Assembly (NCBI GenBank): GCA_963969495.1
Contig: OZ018337.1
Location: forward strand, 80,710,648 to 80,774,647
DNA: 64,000 nucleotides
Reading direction: 5' to 3'
Source: Ceratothoa steindachneri
Taxonomy: Eukaryota; Arthropoda; Malacostraca; Isopoda; Cymothoidae
Shown here in pieces: positions 1 through 10,373 of this stretch. A program made the translations under genes and the position numbers. The first letter of the stretch is position 1. Each line of letters starts with the position of its first letter. Under the pieces are notes generated by a model that searched no databases, was not told the DNA's origin, and was given only the letters and a program-made list of their open reading frames with translations.

Positions 1-478
1 ACAGTGCTACTGCACGTACAACGAAAAACGTATATAATTTTAGATTGCATATTGGTGGGTGTTTGATCTTTGAACTTAAATAATGATCCCAGTCTAAAGT
101 CATTAATGAGAACAATAAATGGTAATAATTGAGGATAGGCTGAATTTAACAGTTTTAACAACTCTTTTTTAAGTTTTTCGGATTGGTAACCAAAGTATGG
201 TAAGAGAAGGAAGATCTTTAATTTATTGATAGTTTGTAGTGGAGGCAGAGCCGAGTATTTTTTATTGAGAAACAGACTAATTTGTCTCAGAAATAGTGAT
301 TTGGGGTAGCCATTGGAGGTAAAGAATTTTGTTAAGAATTCGAATTCTAAATGTAGGGCTGGAAAAGTTGAAGACAAGTTATATGCTCTATGGAGGAGAG
401 TAAGGATGGCATTCATTTTGAATTTAAAATCACAGAAGCTAAAAAAACTTAAACCAAGGTTGGGAAAATGTAATTTAA
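1..478 (-). pseudogene. Penelope-like element, reverse transcriptase C-terminal remnant
   Basis: Reading the minus strand from about 478 down to 1 gives an uninterrupted frame with the pattern of the end of a Penelope-like element RT and its linker. In order it contains SFCDFKFKMNAILTLLHRAY, then a segment with TKFFTSNGYPKSLFLRQ, then FRLGSLFKFKDQT and IIYVFRCTCSSTVY. The last block is the region that leads into the GIY-YIG endonuclease of the family, which would lie beyond the left edge. The RT fingers and palm are absent; the copy meets a LINE remnant near 478. Penelope elements copy themselves by target-primed reverse transcription. Family assignment rests on motif recognition only. Confidence 0.75.
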
Positions 479-479
479 T

Positions 480-1764
480 CTGGTCAGTCCCGATCTGTCT
501 GGGGCTCTCTGTCGGAAGTTTTTTATGGTTTCTTTTAATTCCTCAGATGTAATGATTGCATCTATTCCGTCGTTGTTATTTCTCCTTTCCTCGACAAAGT
601 CGAAGGGGCATGTTTTCTCGATCGCCCCATTGAGTTCGTCCACGATCTGATGTTCGAATTCAATGTTATGGTTCTCATTCTCTTCTTCGCTAATTTTGAA
701 TACATTTCCCCAGTGCTCTCTAAATAATGCCTCTATTTCTTCCTCATCTTCTAAAATGTTGTTCCCTGCATCCTTAATTTTTATTTTATCCCTTGTTGTC
801 CGTGTCTTTAATCTGTTGTTATGTTTCCAAAATTTCCTTGGTGATGTTTCCACATCTATTTTCTCGATGTGCTGATCCCATTTATCTTTCGGTTTTCATA
901 AATTAGTACTATGAGTTCTCTTTTCTCTCTCCTGAGTGCGTTGTATGCTCCCCTTGATGTTCCGAATCTTCTTATATGTTCTGCCGCCCGGCCGTTCTCC
1001 TCGCTCAAAGCCACCATTCTTGGTGTTCACCTAAAGTGTTTAATGGTTTGTAACGAGTTAATGGGGACGGCCCCCTTCTCTTCCCTTTTAATTTCTTCTC
1101 TGATCCTATCCAACCCCCCGTCCATTTCCTCTAGAGTGGCTTCCCCGAGCGGGCTGGGCACGTACGTCTGGAGCAATTCTTTGTACTTATCCCAATCCGC
1201 TCTATGGTACGCCTTCCATTTCTTCGAAGTGATTTGTATTGGATTCTTGTTTATGTGCATTAGAGTCGCAGTGTGGTCACTGCAAGGAACATCCACTGGT
1301 TCCATAAAATAGTCAAAGGGCAGATTGAAGTTAGCCATGCAGATGTCCGGTGTGGTTGCGTGTTCTCTTTGTAAGTATGTAGGGAAATTGAGTTCCAGTC
1401 TTTGCAGTATACGTCTATTGATAAGCGTGTTAAGTTGTCTTCCGACTCTGTTTGTATTTCTATACCCAGAAGCCCCGCAATGGGTGTTTAAATTGCCCAT
1501 CAAAATGACCGGTATCCTATAGTTGAAGAGTTAAGTAAAGTTTTGTACCGGTAATTGGGGGCGCCTGGGTGGCTGGTATCCAGTTGCGACAATTATGTTG
1601 CTTAATTCCATTTTAATTTCTATAGCTAAATATGAATCTACCAATCTTTGTATTGTTTTGTACTGCAATCCTTGCTTGACCGCTATTGCCGATCCGTCGT
1701 GTGTTTCTCCTGAAGGATTTGTGTTAATAACATGAAAATGGATTTTAGCCGTGTTTATGTGCAA
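480..1764 (-). pseudogene. LINE endonuclease and pre-RT linker remnant
   Basis: Three minus-strand open segments follow one another in protein order. Segment 1764-1531 resembles an APE-type endonuclease middle part (YLAIEIKMELSNIIVATGYQPP). Segment 1503-1027 has the later endonuclease motifs GNLNTHCGASG and PCSDHTATLMHI (SDH catalytic box). Segment 853-480 is the linker before an RT (EALFREHWGNVF, then ITSEELKETIKNFRQRAPDRSG). Frames change between segments, so it is decayed. The RT itself is missing because the sequence runs into the Penelope remnant near 480. A Jockey/CR1-group non-LTR element is likely; the exact clade is not determined. Confidence 0.7.
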
Positions 1765-2096
1765 ATGGTTTAAACGTTATTAACTTTATAAATCTATTGT
1801 GGCCTTGATTGGACAATTATTGCAGTTCTTATGTTTAAAAGCTGATTGGTCAGTTTGTTAATGCTAAGGTCTGTTATTCAAAAAATGAACATAAGTATGA
1901 GGATTAAATGTATCTCAATCCTGATTAGTTGAATTTTTTAGTACTATGAGTAGATAAAATGACTATTTATATAGGTGTACTTTTGTGGAAAAAGTGAGTA
2001 CAGAAAAAGTTACTATCATTCAAGAAGAAAAGTTGACATTACTGTTCGCCATTTCGTGGCTTATTCCATCTATTTACCAAGGAATAAAGAATCCAG

Positions 2097-2101
<5 letters not shown>

Positions 2102-2188
<87 letters not shown>
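2102..2188. repeat. (AT)n microsatellite
   Basis: About 43 uninterrupted AT dinucleotides. It lies directly before the decayed Tc1-like element. Any open frame through it (alternating Tyr-Ile) is an artefact. Confidence 0.97.
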
Positions 2189-2190
<2 letters not shown>

Positions 2191-2214
2191 CTTTATCTTA
2201 AGGAAGCTCGCTGA

Positions 2215-3205
2215 TCACATAAACCAGCTTACGAAACTAAGAGAGGAAATTAGTTACCCAGACCCTATAAGATCTCTGTACAGTTTAAAGTACCTCTAAA
2301 TTCAGTTGGTACCATAATACGCAACAGGAAATCTCGTAATTCAATTCATCTTCTGGGTTGTTCAGGACCTATCGGATATTAACGGAACGTGTAGCTATAA
2401 AAATTGCTAGAATAGTATGTGATACACCACATATTACTCTTAGAGAGCTACAAGATGATCTAGAAACAAGTGGAGTTGAAGTTCGCAAGAATACAATAAA
2501 TAGAACGTTGTGTCGTTATGATATCTTTTCTCGTACTCCAAAAAACACTACACTCCTTAAGAAAACTCGCTGTAAAGCTCGCTTGGCGTTTTCGAATGAC
2601 ATTTAAATAAACCTGCAACGTTCTGAGAACAAATTCGTTGGTCACATGAAAAGAAAATTGCACTTTTCGGTCGAAATTCACTAATCAGGATTTGAAAAAT
2701 AAAAGTGTACACCATACGCACCAAAGAATAGGATCCCTACAATTAAATTGAGTGCTCGATCAATCATGGTATGGGGTTGTTTTTACTCATCAGGAGTTTG
2801 AAGAATAGAAGTAAACGAAGGAAGAATGAACGGTGAAATGTATAGGGGAAGTTTTGAAAGAAATTTGTTATTTAGCCTTGGCTTTCTGAACCTGAAATCA
2901 TGATATGCATTTTAATAAGACAATACCTATAAACATACATCAAAACAAACTAAGAATTGGCAGCATAAAGGTAGAATTAATGTTTTAGAATGGCCAAGTC
3001 AATCTCATTACCTGAGTCCTATAAAAAGAATCTTTGAAGGGAAGTGAAACTCATGGTCCAGAAACGAGATCCGCGTAACTTATCTGATTGGAAGAAAATA
3101 TGATTGGATGAATGGACAACAATCAGCCCAAGCCGCTGTAGAAAGATTGTAGGACACTACTCACTGCGCCTGAAAACTATAATTCATAGCAAGGCTTATG
3201 CAACC
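2215..3205 (+). pseudogene. Tc1-like transposase, decayed
   Basis: The plus strand spells a Tc1-family transposase broken by many stops and shifts. The best segment, 2358-2606, carries the second helix-turn-helix region (PHITLRELQDDLETSGVEVR, then RTPKNTTLLKKTRCKARLAF). Further on, in changing frames, are KPATF-EQIRWS, GRMNGEMYRG, INVLEWPSQSPD-like and RDPRNLSDWKKI, in the order expected from DNA-binding domain to the DDE catalytic domain and C-terminus. The final KAYATRY is the usual Tc1 carboxy end. No terminal inverted repeats were identified. It cannot encode an active enzyme. Confidence 0.8.
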
Positions 3206-4040
3206 AGGTACTAAACTATATTTATTTATGTACATGTGTGTTGTAAGCGTTTGCGTTGGCAAATTTCATTATTGTCCTTATAAAGTTTTACCTGTTAATC
3301 ATTTTGCTTTTCTGATCATTACATTATATTTATTACATAAAGTTCCACGTGCGTTTAAAGTTTTATTAACTTGCGTGAACTAAAAGTATGTGTTGTAAGC
3401 TTGTGAGGACGGTAATCGTTCGCAATTTCAACTGCTAATTTTACGCTTTATTTTACCTTTGTTTTCAGTCTTTTTCTTCTTAATAGTGATACCTATTTTT
3501 GATTTAGTTCTAACACTGTGTTTTAAACTTTTTGACCTACTCTATGTTTATTATGCTTCATTTCACCTTCGTACTACTAGCTATCACCCTTTGAGGAACG
3601 GATATATCGAACGGTTCCACTAGCAACTCAAGGTGACTCACCGCTCCATGGAATCATCTATTATGTGGGTGGACAGCTTGCCGTTGACTTTACTTGAAAT
3701 TTGTTCCTTTTTTCTATTACTGATCTTATTTCTCAAACTTCATACGTACGCTTATTCATCAAGAATATAAATACTTAGTAGATTTTCAATTATTAACTCT
3801 TTATTTGCGTGGGTCATACTTGGACTCAGCACCCCACTAAACTCATTACCACCGTTGGCTAAATCATAAGTGGTAAGTGAGCCAAACAAGGAATATGAAA
3901 GATATATGCACAAAATCTTGGACTGTGCATAATATGCAATTTCGTTTGTTAGTGAATGCAACTTAAAGTCAATTACCCCTATCGATCTCCTTTCGGACTT
4001 TACAAACCTTAACTACAATTAAATAATAATCAATTTACAA
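3206..4040. other. Unassigned AT-rich intergenic sequence
   Basis: No convincing coding segment, RNA gene or tandem repeat was seen. Minus-strand open frame 3752-3961 has no recognisable motif and is left unannotated. Confidence 0.4.
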
Positions 4041-4164
4041 AGAATGTCAACCAGAATTATTTATCGTTGTTTTAAAGGACCGCACATGGTTATGTCCATA
4101 CTGCAATCACTTTTATCTTTTATTAACGCCTTTTCACTTATTTTGCACAACACTAGGTGGATTT

Positions 4165-4389
4165 TTAGTGAATTAAACAAAGAAGTTGGGAAACAGTATC
4201 GGAAGGCCGGGAAAACAGTCAACGAATCCGTTCCAGCCGCTATCGTTGGAAGTTATTCACTGACCACGACTTCGACTACGATTACCCTGACGATAACCCA
4301 ACCCAGGAAAATTATACATATGAAAAGAAAGAGGTTAAGCCTGTTGATCTGGCCCGGATTATGGAGGTAACGAACGCCGACACTGACTA
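4165..4389 (+). other. Possible coding exon, unrecognised
   Basis: One plus-strand frame reads as hydrophilic, non-repetitive protein: after RSSRYRWKLF come FDYDYPDDNPTQ and KKEVKPVDLARIMEVTNADT before a stop at about 4388. Within it ATGGAG is followed by GTAACG, which could act as a donor, and at about 4709 a long T-rich tract ends in ATTCATATAG followed by GTGATGGAAAAG, a good-looking acceptor. An AATAAA lies at about 4936. It could be the 3' end of a small gene, a processed remnant or chance. A second frame over the same bases is also open. No family recognised. Confidence 0.25.
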
Positions 4390-5600
4390 GTACTTGTCTA
4401 ACCACCACAGGTGTGCAGACACACACTCAACTTGGCCAAAGTGGAAGTCATAAAATTCCAAAATTAGTCAACCAATACGGGGCCAAGCCTCACCAAAGCA
4501 ATTAAATAAATAAAGGATTTGGTATGTCCATATTTTATTCAGTTTAGGATACTCTCTTTCATAATCAATGAAATAGTTCAAATTAAAAAGCCTCTACAGT
4601 TGTTTTCCAATACACTTTTTTCATGCCAGTTATCAATCTACTTCAAAATATTTATTTATTATTTTATAAGCATGGCTTTTAACTAATCTTTTTATTTTTA
4701 TTCATATAGGTGATGGAAAAGACGCAGCCTCTGTGGAACACGTAGAAATAAGAGCCAGACACTGCGGCTAATATCAAGAAGAAGGCCTATTGTTACCTAG
4801 TCTCGCTTAGTCTGCCAATTCAGACGCCGATGAATGAGAGGAGAATTGCATATCATTGGGGTGTTTATATTGTTTAGTAGTAAATGAGAAAGAATTTTAA
4901 AAAACTATTTATTTGGAAGTGGTATGTATCCAATGAATAAAAGCCTAATGCCCCATTTTGAGAATAATGATATCTATTTACAAAATTCAAATGATTACCA
5001 TCTACCTGATTACAATAATCCTTCCCTAACATCAGGGAAGATAATCTTTCCTGGAAACCCGACTCCCAGGAAATGACATGTTATAGTAATACGGATACCA
5101 AATTAAATTGAAGGCCCTTCAGTGAGATAGACAGTCAAGAGTTCTAGAAAAAAGAGGTTGGCAAAAAGAGTGAAGTGAAGCGAAGTGAAAATTTCCAGGA
5201 GATACATTGCCTGAGAGGTTAAAATAGGATTATTTGGGGTTGTTTGTGACAGTAAAGGAGCGCAACACTCAACCTCCCCCGTTCTGTAACGAAATAATGA
5301 CTTTATGTGTCTCAGAACAGCAAATTAAATATATAAACGAAAAAAATGATCAGGATGACATTTCAATCATGGATGTTGAGAAGAGAACGGGATGACAAGA
5401 GCAAAATGTTCTACATGAAACAAATATTTAGAATTAAATGATGCCGAGTGAATAAGAGAGCACATCTGTTTGCACTCGACGACAGGTCCGAAGACGATTT
5501 CTTTATATTCTCTCTAGATTTCCTTCTGTCCTCCGCTTGAAACCTATCATTAAACAAGGACTCAACTAAACAGGGTCGAGCCAACTTTCCGGCAGGTCAT
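4390..5600. other. Intergenic or intronic sequence, no feature found
   Basis: I searched the minus strand here for a third exon of the pentraxin-like gene and found none with both splice sites and a sensible protein. Apart from the acceptor-like site near 4709 and the AATAAA near 4936, nothing stands out. Confidence 0.35.
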
Positions 5601-5607
5601 TACTCAC

Positions 5608-5823
5608 GCATATAAAAGTTCATCATATTGCTGTCTTCGTTGGATACCGCGTAGGAGAAGACGAATGTGGATTCTCGAAAATGGAGCACATTGACCCACA
5701 CGGTCACGCTGAACGATGTCAATTGCGACGTTCCATCCACTGGTGAGGTCAGAAAGAGGACCGCGCGAGATTCATTTGATGGTTTGTTGTCTCGCTGAAA
5801 TACTAGAGCTCTCTCGGAACAGC
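5608..5823 (-). CDS. Internal exon of a secreted pentraxin/laminin-G-like protein gene
   Basis: This 216-nt minus-strand exon is bounded by a strong acceptor (pyrimidine tract ending TTTTTTATAG at 5825-5824) and a consensus donor (GTGAGT, 5607-5602). It is phase 1 at both ends. It encodes 72 residues starting GCSERALVFQRDN and containing SQLTSFSVTVWVNVLHF and STFVFSYAVSNED. The pattern of an LTSFSV strand followed by FSYA resembles the first part of pentraxin/laminin-G-like domains. The upstream exon at 11496-11585 encodes a signal peptide and ends in phase 1, so the joint restores a Gly codon cleanly. The rest of the domain is not seen in the window and probably lies to the left. The role would be extracellular, perhaps lectin-like; that part is inference. 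Confidence 0.62.
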
Positions 5824-6139
5824 CTATAAAAAATAGAAGATACCAAAGGATTTTATTATTTATCAATGGGAATTTTATACTGAATAGAAAGTTATCTCAC
5901 AACCACTGGCAGAAAGGGAAGATACGAAAGGATTTTATTCTTTAGCCATCTCATTTTTACACTCAATAGAGAGCTATCTCGGGACAGCCAGTAGAAAAGT
6001 AAGAGCTGAAAGGATTTTATTCTCTAACAATAGGAATTTTACACTGAATAAAGAGCTTTTTCGCAACAGCCTTCATGAAGAAAGGGGAGATACGAAAGGA
6101 TTTTAGTCTCTAGCATTTAGAATTTTACACTGAATAAAG

Positions 6140-6213
<74 letters not shown>

Positions 6214-7195
6214 ATAGCCCGCAGAAGGGGAAGATACAAAATGCTTTTTATTCTTTAGCCATCATATTTTCACACTGAATAAAGAGCTCTCTCGGAACAG
6301 CCTGTAGAACTGTAAGATACAAAAGAATTTTATTCTTTAGCTATGAAATTTTTACACTGAATAAAGAGCTCTCTCGGAACGAGCTGTAGAAAGGGAAGAT
6401 ACGAAAGGATTTTATTCTCTAAACATCACATTTTTACACTGAATAAAGAGCTATCTCGGAACAGTCAGTAGAAAAGGAAGAGCAGAAAGGATTTTATTCT
6501 CTAGCAATAGGAATTTTATACTGAATAATGAGCTCTCTCGCAACGGTCTGAAGATTGGGAAGATACGAAAGGATATATCCTTTAGCCCTGACATTTTTAA
6601 ACTAAATAAAGAGCTCTCTCGGAACATAGTGTAGATAGAGAAGATACGAAAGGATTTTATTCTTTGTCAATGGCAATTTTACACTGAATAAAGAGCTCTC
6701 TCGCAACAGCCTGCAGAAAGGGAAGATACGAAAGGATTTTATTCTTTAGCCCTGATATCTTTACACTTTATAAAGAGCTGTCTCGGAAGAGGCTGTAGAA
6801 AGGGGAGATACGAAAGGATTTTATTCTTTAGCCCTGATATCTTTACACATTATAAAGAGCTGTCTCGGAAGAGGCTGTAGAAAGGGAAGATAAGAAAGGA
6901 TTTTACTCCTTAGCCATGATATTTTTGCAGTAAATAAAGAGTTCTCTCAGAACATTCCGTAGAAAGGAAAGATACAAAAGGATTATATTTTTTAGCAATG
7001 GAAATTTTACACTGAATAGAGAGCTCTCTCGGAACAGCATATAGAAAGGGAAGAGCTGAGAGGAGCTTATTCTCTAGTAATGACATTTTTACACTAAATA
7101 ATCAGCTATATGGAAGAGCCTGTAGGAAGGGAAGATACGAAAGGATTCTTTTATGTTTTTTAGCAATGGGAACTTTTTATACTGATTAAAGAGGT
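5824..7195. repeat. 82-bp tandem repeat carrying copies of an exon's splice acceptor
   Basis: About 16 head-to-tail copies with a period of 81-83 bp; successive GAGCTCTCTC-type anchors lie near 6611, 6693, 6775, 6857, 6939 and 7021. Read on the minus strand, a typical unit contains a pyrimidine-rich stretch, TTTCTACAG, then GCTGTTCCGAGAGAGCTC. The same AG-GCTGTTCCGAGAGAGCTC is the start of the exon at 5823, so the exon's own 3' splice site is the last unit of the array. By eye, at least eight units still have AG at the acceptor position (for example near 6293, 6375, 6704, 6786, 6869, 7110), while others have TG, GG or similar. The array lies inside the first coding intron, immediately upstream of the exon in transcription order. 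Confidence 0.9.
6142..6210. repeat. (CT)n microsatellite inside one 82-bp unit
   Basis: About 34 CT dinucleotides exactly where other units read GAGCTCTCTCGG. It is therefore an expansion of a short CTCTCTC tract internal to a single repeat unit, not an independent insertion. Confidence 0.95.
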
Positions 7196-7199
7196 GAAT

Positions 7200-7920
7200 T
7201 TTTTGTTTCCTCTGGCTAGTTAGTAATATGAAATCCTATCCGAAGAAGGAAAGGGGAACTCTAACCCATTTGCCAGCCCCGTTTTAACGAGGGTGTACTT
7301 TTGGACTAAATAATTCTAGGATGTTTAAATAGGCCGCCTTGTCAGGGCCATTTGTGGATGACGAAATTTCCCTCATTTATTCTTTTATCTCTCTGAACCT
7401 TTTCTTGACTGTTGTGTCTTCCTGTTCACTCTTTTCTTCACCAGTCTGCCTATTCCTCTATATTTACGCACTCCAAACATCACTTTGTTGATTACTCATT
7501 GATTCTTCACTTCACGGACTGGTACACTGGCTCTTAAATGACTAGTTGCCCTTCCTGGAAATCTCAAACTAGGGTGATACTAACAATGCTTTATTCCTTC
7601 TAGACATTTCTATTTTACATTTTTCCGACATTTTTTATAGGCCACTTCTGGCCTATTTTATTGGACAGCAGCCAAATTTGAAGGGTAGTTGCTGAGCATA
7701 TTTCTTCTTTTTCATCGTTGGTCTGTGACGGGAGGGGAGTGAGCGTTCACACTTTCGTCTTGGGTCCGGTTATGGGGGGGAGGGGTCTTTTTTTTTAATA
7801 TTCGCGCATTTTTCTCATCCTTTACTCCTTCTACTTCTATCTTTCTTCTCCTTATCCATCCTTTTACGCACCCGCTAGCCTGGCCAAAAGTGTTGCGGCT
7901 GACAATGGACACTGAGTTCG
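7200..7920. other. Intron sequence between repeat arrays
   Basis: No recognisable element. Open frame 7712-7981 on the minus strand is rich in simple residues and runs into the minisatellite; it is not supported as a gene. Confidence 0.35.
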
Positions 7921-7924
7921 AACT

Positions 7925-8335
7925 AGCATCTACTCCTTCCTCTCTTAACAAATATCTACTCCTTCCTTTCCTAACTAACATCCAATCCTTCCTCTCCTAA
8001 CTAACATCCAATCCTTCCTCTCCTAACTAAAATATAATCCTTCCTCTCCTAACTAACATCCACTCCTTCCTCTCCTAACTAAAATCTAATCCTTCCTCTC
8101 CTAAATAAAATCTAGTCCTTCCTCTCTTAACAAGCATCTACTCCTTCTTCTCCTAACTAAAATCAACTCCTTCCTCTCCTAACTAATATCTACGTCTTCG
8201 TCTCCTAACAAACATCTATACCTTCCTCTCTTAACTAAAATCTACTCCTTCTCCTCTTAAATTACATCTACTCCTTCCTCTCCTAAATAACATCTACTCC
8301 TTCCTCTCCTAACTAAAATCTTCTCCTTTCCCCCC
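7925..8335. repeat. 26-bp minisatellite
   Basis: About 15 imperfect copies of a 26-bp unit of the form CCTTCCTCTCCTAACTAACA plus TCCAAT. The plus strand is strongly pyrimidine-biased. The right end abuts the truncated Tc1-like fragment at about 8335. Confidence 0.92.
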
Positions 8336-8613
8336 TAACTGATCTTGCATCTCCCATGTAATCATCAAAAGATTAAGTTTAACAGATCTAAAGATTCTCC
8401 GAATTGTGCGGAGTACGATTTTCCGGGGACGACCCGAAGTAAGGTGACTTGCAGTTGTCCTTAATTCGTCAGCTTTCTTATTACTAACTCCACTGCAGAC
8501 TGTAGGCATAGGACATTTACTTTCTCAGGAATCTTCTTGCAGCTCATCTTAGAGTTGAATATCGTATTTATTCTCAATTTGATGTCAGAAGACAGTTCAT
8601 TACATTTCGCCAT
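8335..8613 (-). pseudogene. Tc1/mariner-type transposase, N-terminal fragment
   Basis: The minus strand from an ATG at 8613 reads MAKCNELSSDIKLRINTIF, a typical start of a Tc1-like transposase. After a frame change it continues with TASHLTSGRPRKIVLRTIRR and MITWEMQDQLG, the GRPR-like linker and second DNA-binding helix set of the family. The catalytic domain is missing: the sequence stops where the 26-bp minisatellite begins. The copy is inactive. Confidence 0.65.
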
Positions 8614-8769
8614 GATGATTGGTATGGGAATAAAACTATCGAGGCTGCGATACTAAAGCAATGATTGTTAGAACTTTCCAGACTATTTCTGACTAGTCCA
8701 AATTATTAATAGTTCACTGAAACTATTCTTGGGACTTCGAAACTGCTTCATAATTTAAACCATGAAAAT

Positions 8770-8969
8770 TACATGAAGTTACATAGATATACAGGTCACA
8801 ACAGACCTTGCGGTCTTTACTAGGTGACCTGAGATAAGGATTATGTGGAAGATCGTTATTACCACCCACAAGAAAGCCGTACAGGAAACAAGTCAGAAAT
8901 AAATACCCTGCCGGGTTGGTAGGAAAACTCCCGAAGAAAATTTACTAGTAAAGATTGAAGGTAGATGTA
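8770..8969 (-). pseudogene. 3' UTR end of a CR1-type LINE (LINE G), cut off by mariner
   Basis: On the minus strand this reads as the tail of the LINE whose coding end lies at 10407-10930. It contains AGTAAAGACCGCAAGGTCTG, in which GACC-GCAA-GGTC forms a hairpin with a GNRA-type loop, followed by ATGTAACTTCATGTAA, a short imperfect terminal repeat typical of CR1 tails. The two parts became separated when mariner inserted at the TA now found at 8968-8969 and 10372-10373. Confidence 0.6.
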
Positions 8970-10371
8970 TTAGGTTGAGGAATAAGTTCTTGCGTTTTTT
9001 TTAATGTTGGTTGATTTAAGTTTTGTTGACGTGATTTGTGCACATATTAAGAAACAATAATAAATAATGAGAGTAAAATTTGGAAAGGTTAGGCTACGTC
9101 TCTTAACAGCGTAGACTATTAGGCTTTTGCTTAGGCTACGTCTTAAAGTTGAGTAATAAGTCATTGCGGTTTATTCAAAAGTTGTGTTAATTTAATTTTG
9201 GTTCTGTACCCTCAAGATGGAATTTCAAGTTGAAAGAAAGGCGCATTTTCTACACTAGTTGTTATTCATTTTCAATCAAGACTGGAACAATGCAAACGCA
9301 GCCAAAGCTCGTCGTGATATTTGTGCTGTGTACGGAGAAAATGCTTTATCAGAAAGGACAGCTCAATGGTAGTTTTCACGTTTCAAAAACGGTCATTTTA
9401 ATCTTAATGACGAAGAACGTTCTGGTCGCCCCATTAAGTTGGATGAAGATCGATTGAACGACCTTCTTCATGAAAATCCTTGTCAATCGACTAGAGAATT
9501 GGCTGTACAATTGGCGTGTGATCAGAAAACTGTAGTGAATCACCTTTATTCGGTGGGAAAAGTTTAAAAACTCGGTGCATGGGTTCCGCACGCTTTGAGT
9601 GAAAGCAACAAACTTCAACGCTCCACGATTGCCGCAGGTTTGCTTGCTCATCACAAGGCTACTCGTGGATATAAGGACAGATTTCTTCACCGCATCATCA
9701 CTGGCGACGAAAAGTGGTGTGTTTATGTCAACATGAACCATCGAAAACAATGGCTTAGCCCCAATAAAAAAACACTTCCGCGATTAAAGCAAGGACTTCA
9801 TCTACGAAAGACGATGCTGTGTGTGTGGTAGGATTGTGAAGGCATCATTCTTTATGAGCTCCTTGCGAACAAAGAGATTGTCAATGCAGAACCCTACGTT
9901 CAACAAATGTATTGACTCGCCGAAGCTATTCGTGAAAAGCGACCTCATCGACGTTATGGAGTCCTTCTGCAACACGACAATGCTCGTCCTCACATTGCCA
10001 ATATGACAAAAAGACGCCATCCAAACGCTTAATTGGGAAATCCTGCCGCATCCTCCATATTCGCCAGACTTTGCTCCATCGGATTTCCATCTGTTCCGAT
10101 CGCTCTCCAATAATTTGCGCGGCGTTTCGTTCAATACTGATGTGGATTTAAGAACCTGGTTAGACGAATTCTTCGAGTCAAAATCCAGATATTTTTATTG
10201 CAGAGGCATCGAAGAACTAGTTGAACGTTGGGAAGAAGTCGTAAATAACAACGGAGAATACATTATTGATTAAATTACATATTATTATCAATTAAAAATG
10301 AAGCTTTTCGAAAATTGTTAATGGTAATGAATAAATTTGATAAAACCGCAAGAACTTATTCATCAACCCAA
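8970..10371 (+). mobile_element. Mariner-family DNA transposon
   Basis: The left end TTAGGTTGAGGAATAAGTTC and the right end, read inverted (TTGGGTTGATGAATAAGTTC), are matching terminal inverted repeats. A TA dinucleotide flanks each side, as expected for mariner target duplication. The element carries a transposase pseudogene at 9217-10273. A second copy of the left-end sequence (GAGTAATAAGTCATTGCGG) occurs at about 9153, so the first 180 bp contain a diverged duplication of the 5' terminus. It interrupts the 3' UTR of a minus-strand LINE. Confidence 0.85.
9217..10273 (+). pseudogene. Mariner transposase, frameshifted
   Basis: The frame opens with MEFQVERKAHFLH at 9217 and ends NNNGEYIID before TAA at 10271-10273; the span is close to the usual 345-350 residues. 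In shifting frames one reads RFKNGHFNLNDEERSGRP (helix-turn-helix linker), WVPHALSESNK, then catalytic blocks ITGDEKWCVYVN (first Asp), LLQHDNARPHIA (second Asp) and PPYSPDFAPSDFHLF (third Asp), compatible with a DD34D triad. In-frame stops and at least two frame changes make it inactive. Confidence 0.88.
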
Positions 10372-10373
10372 TA

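Noticed and set aside
1975..2299. Open frames of alternating Tyr-Ile
   Set aside because: Translation of the (AT)n microsatellite.
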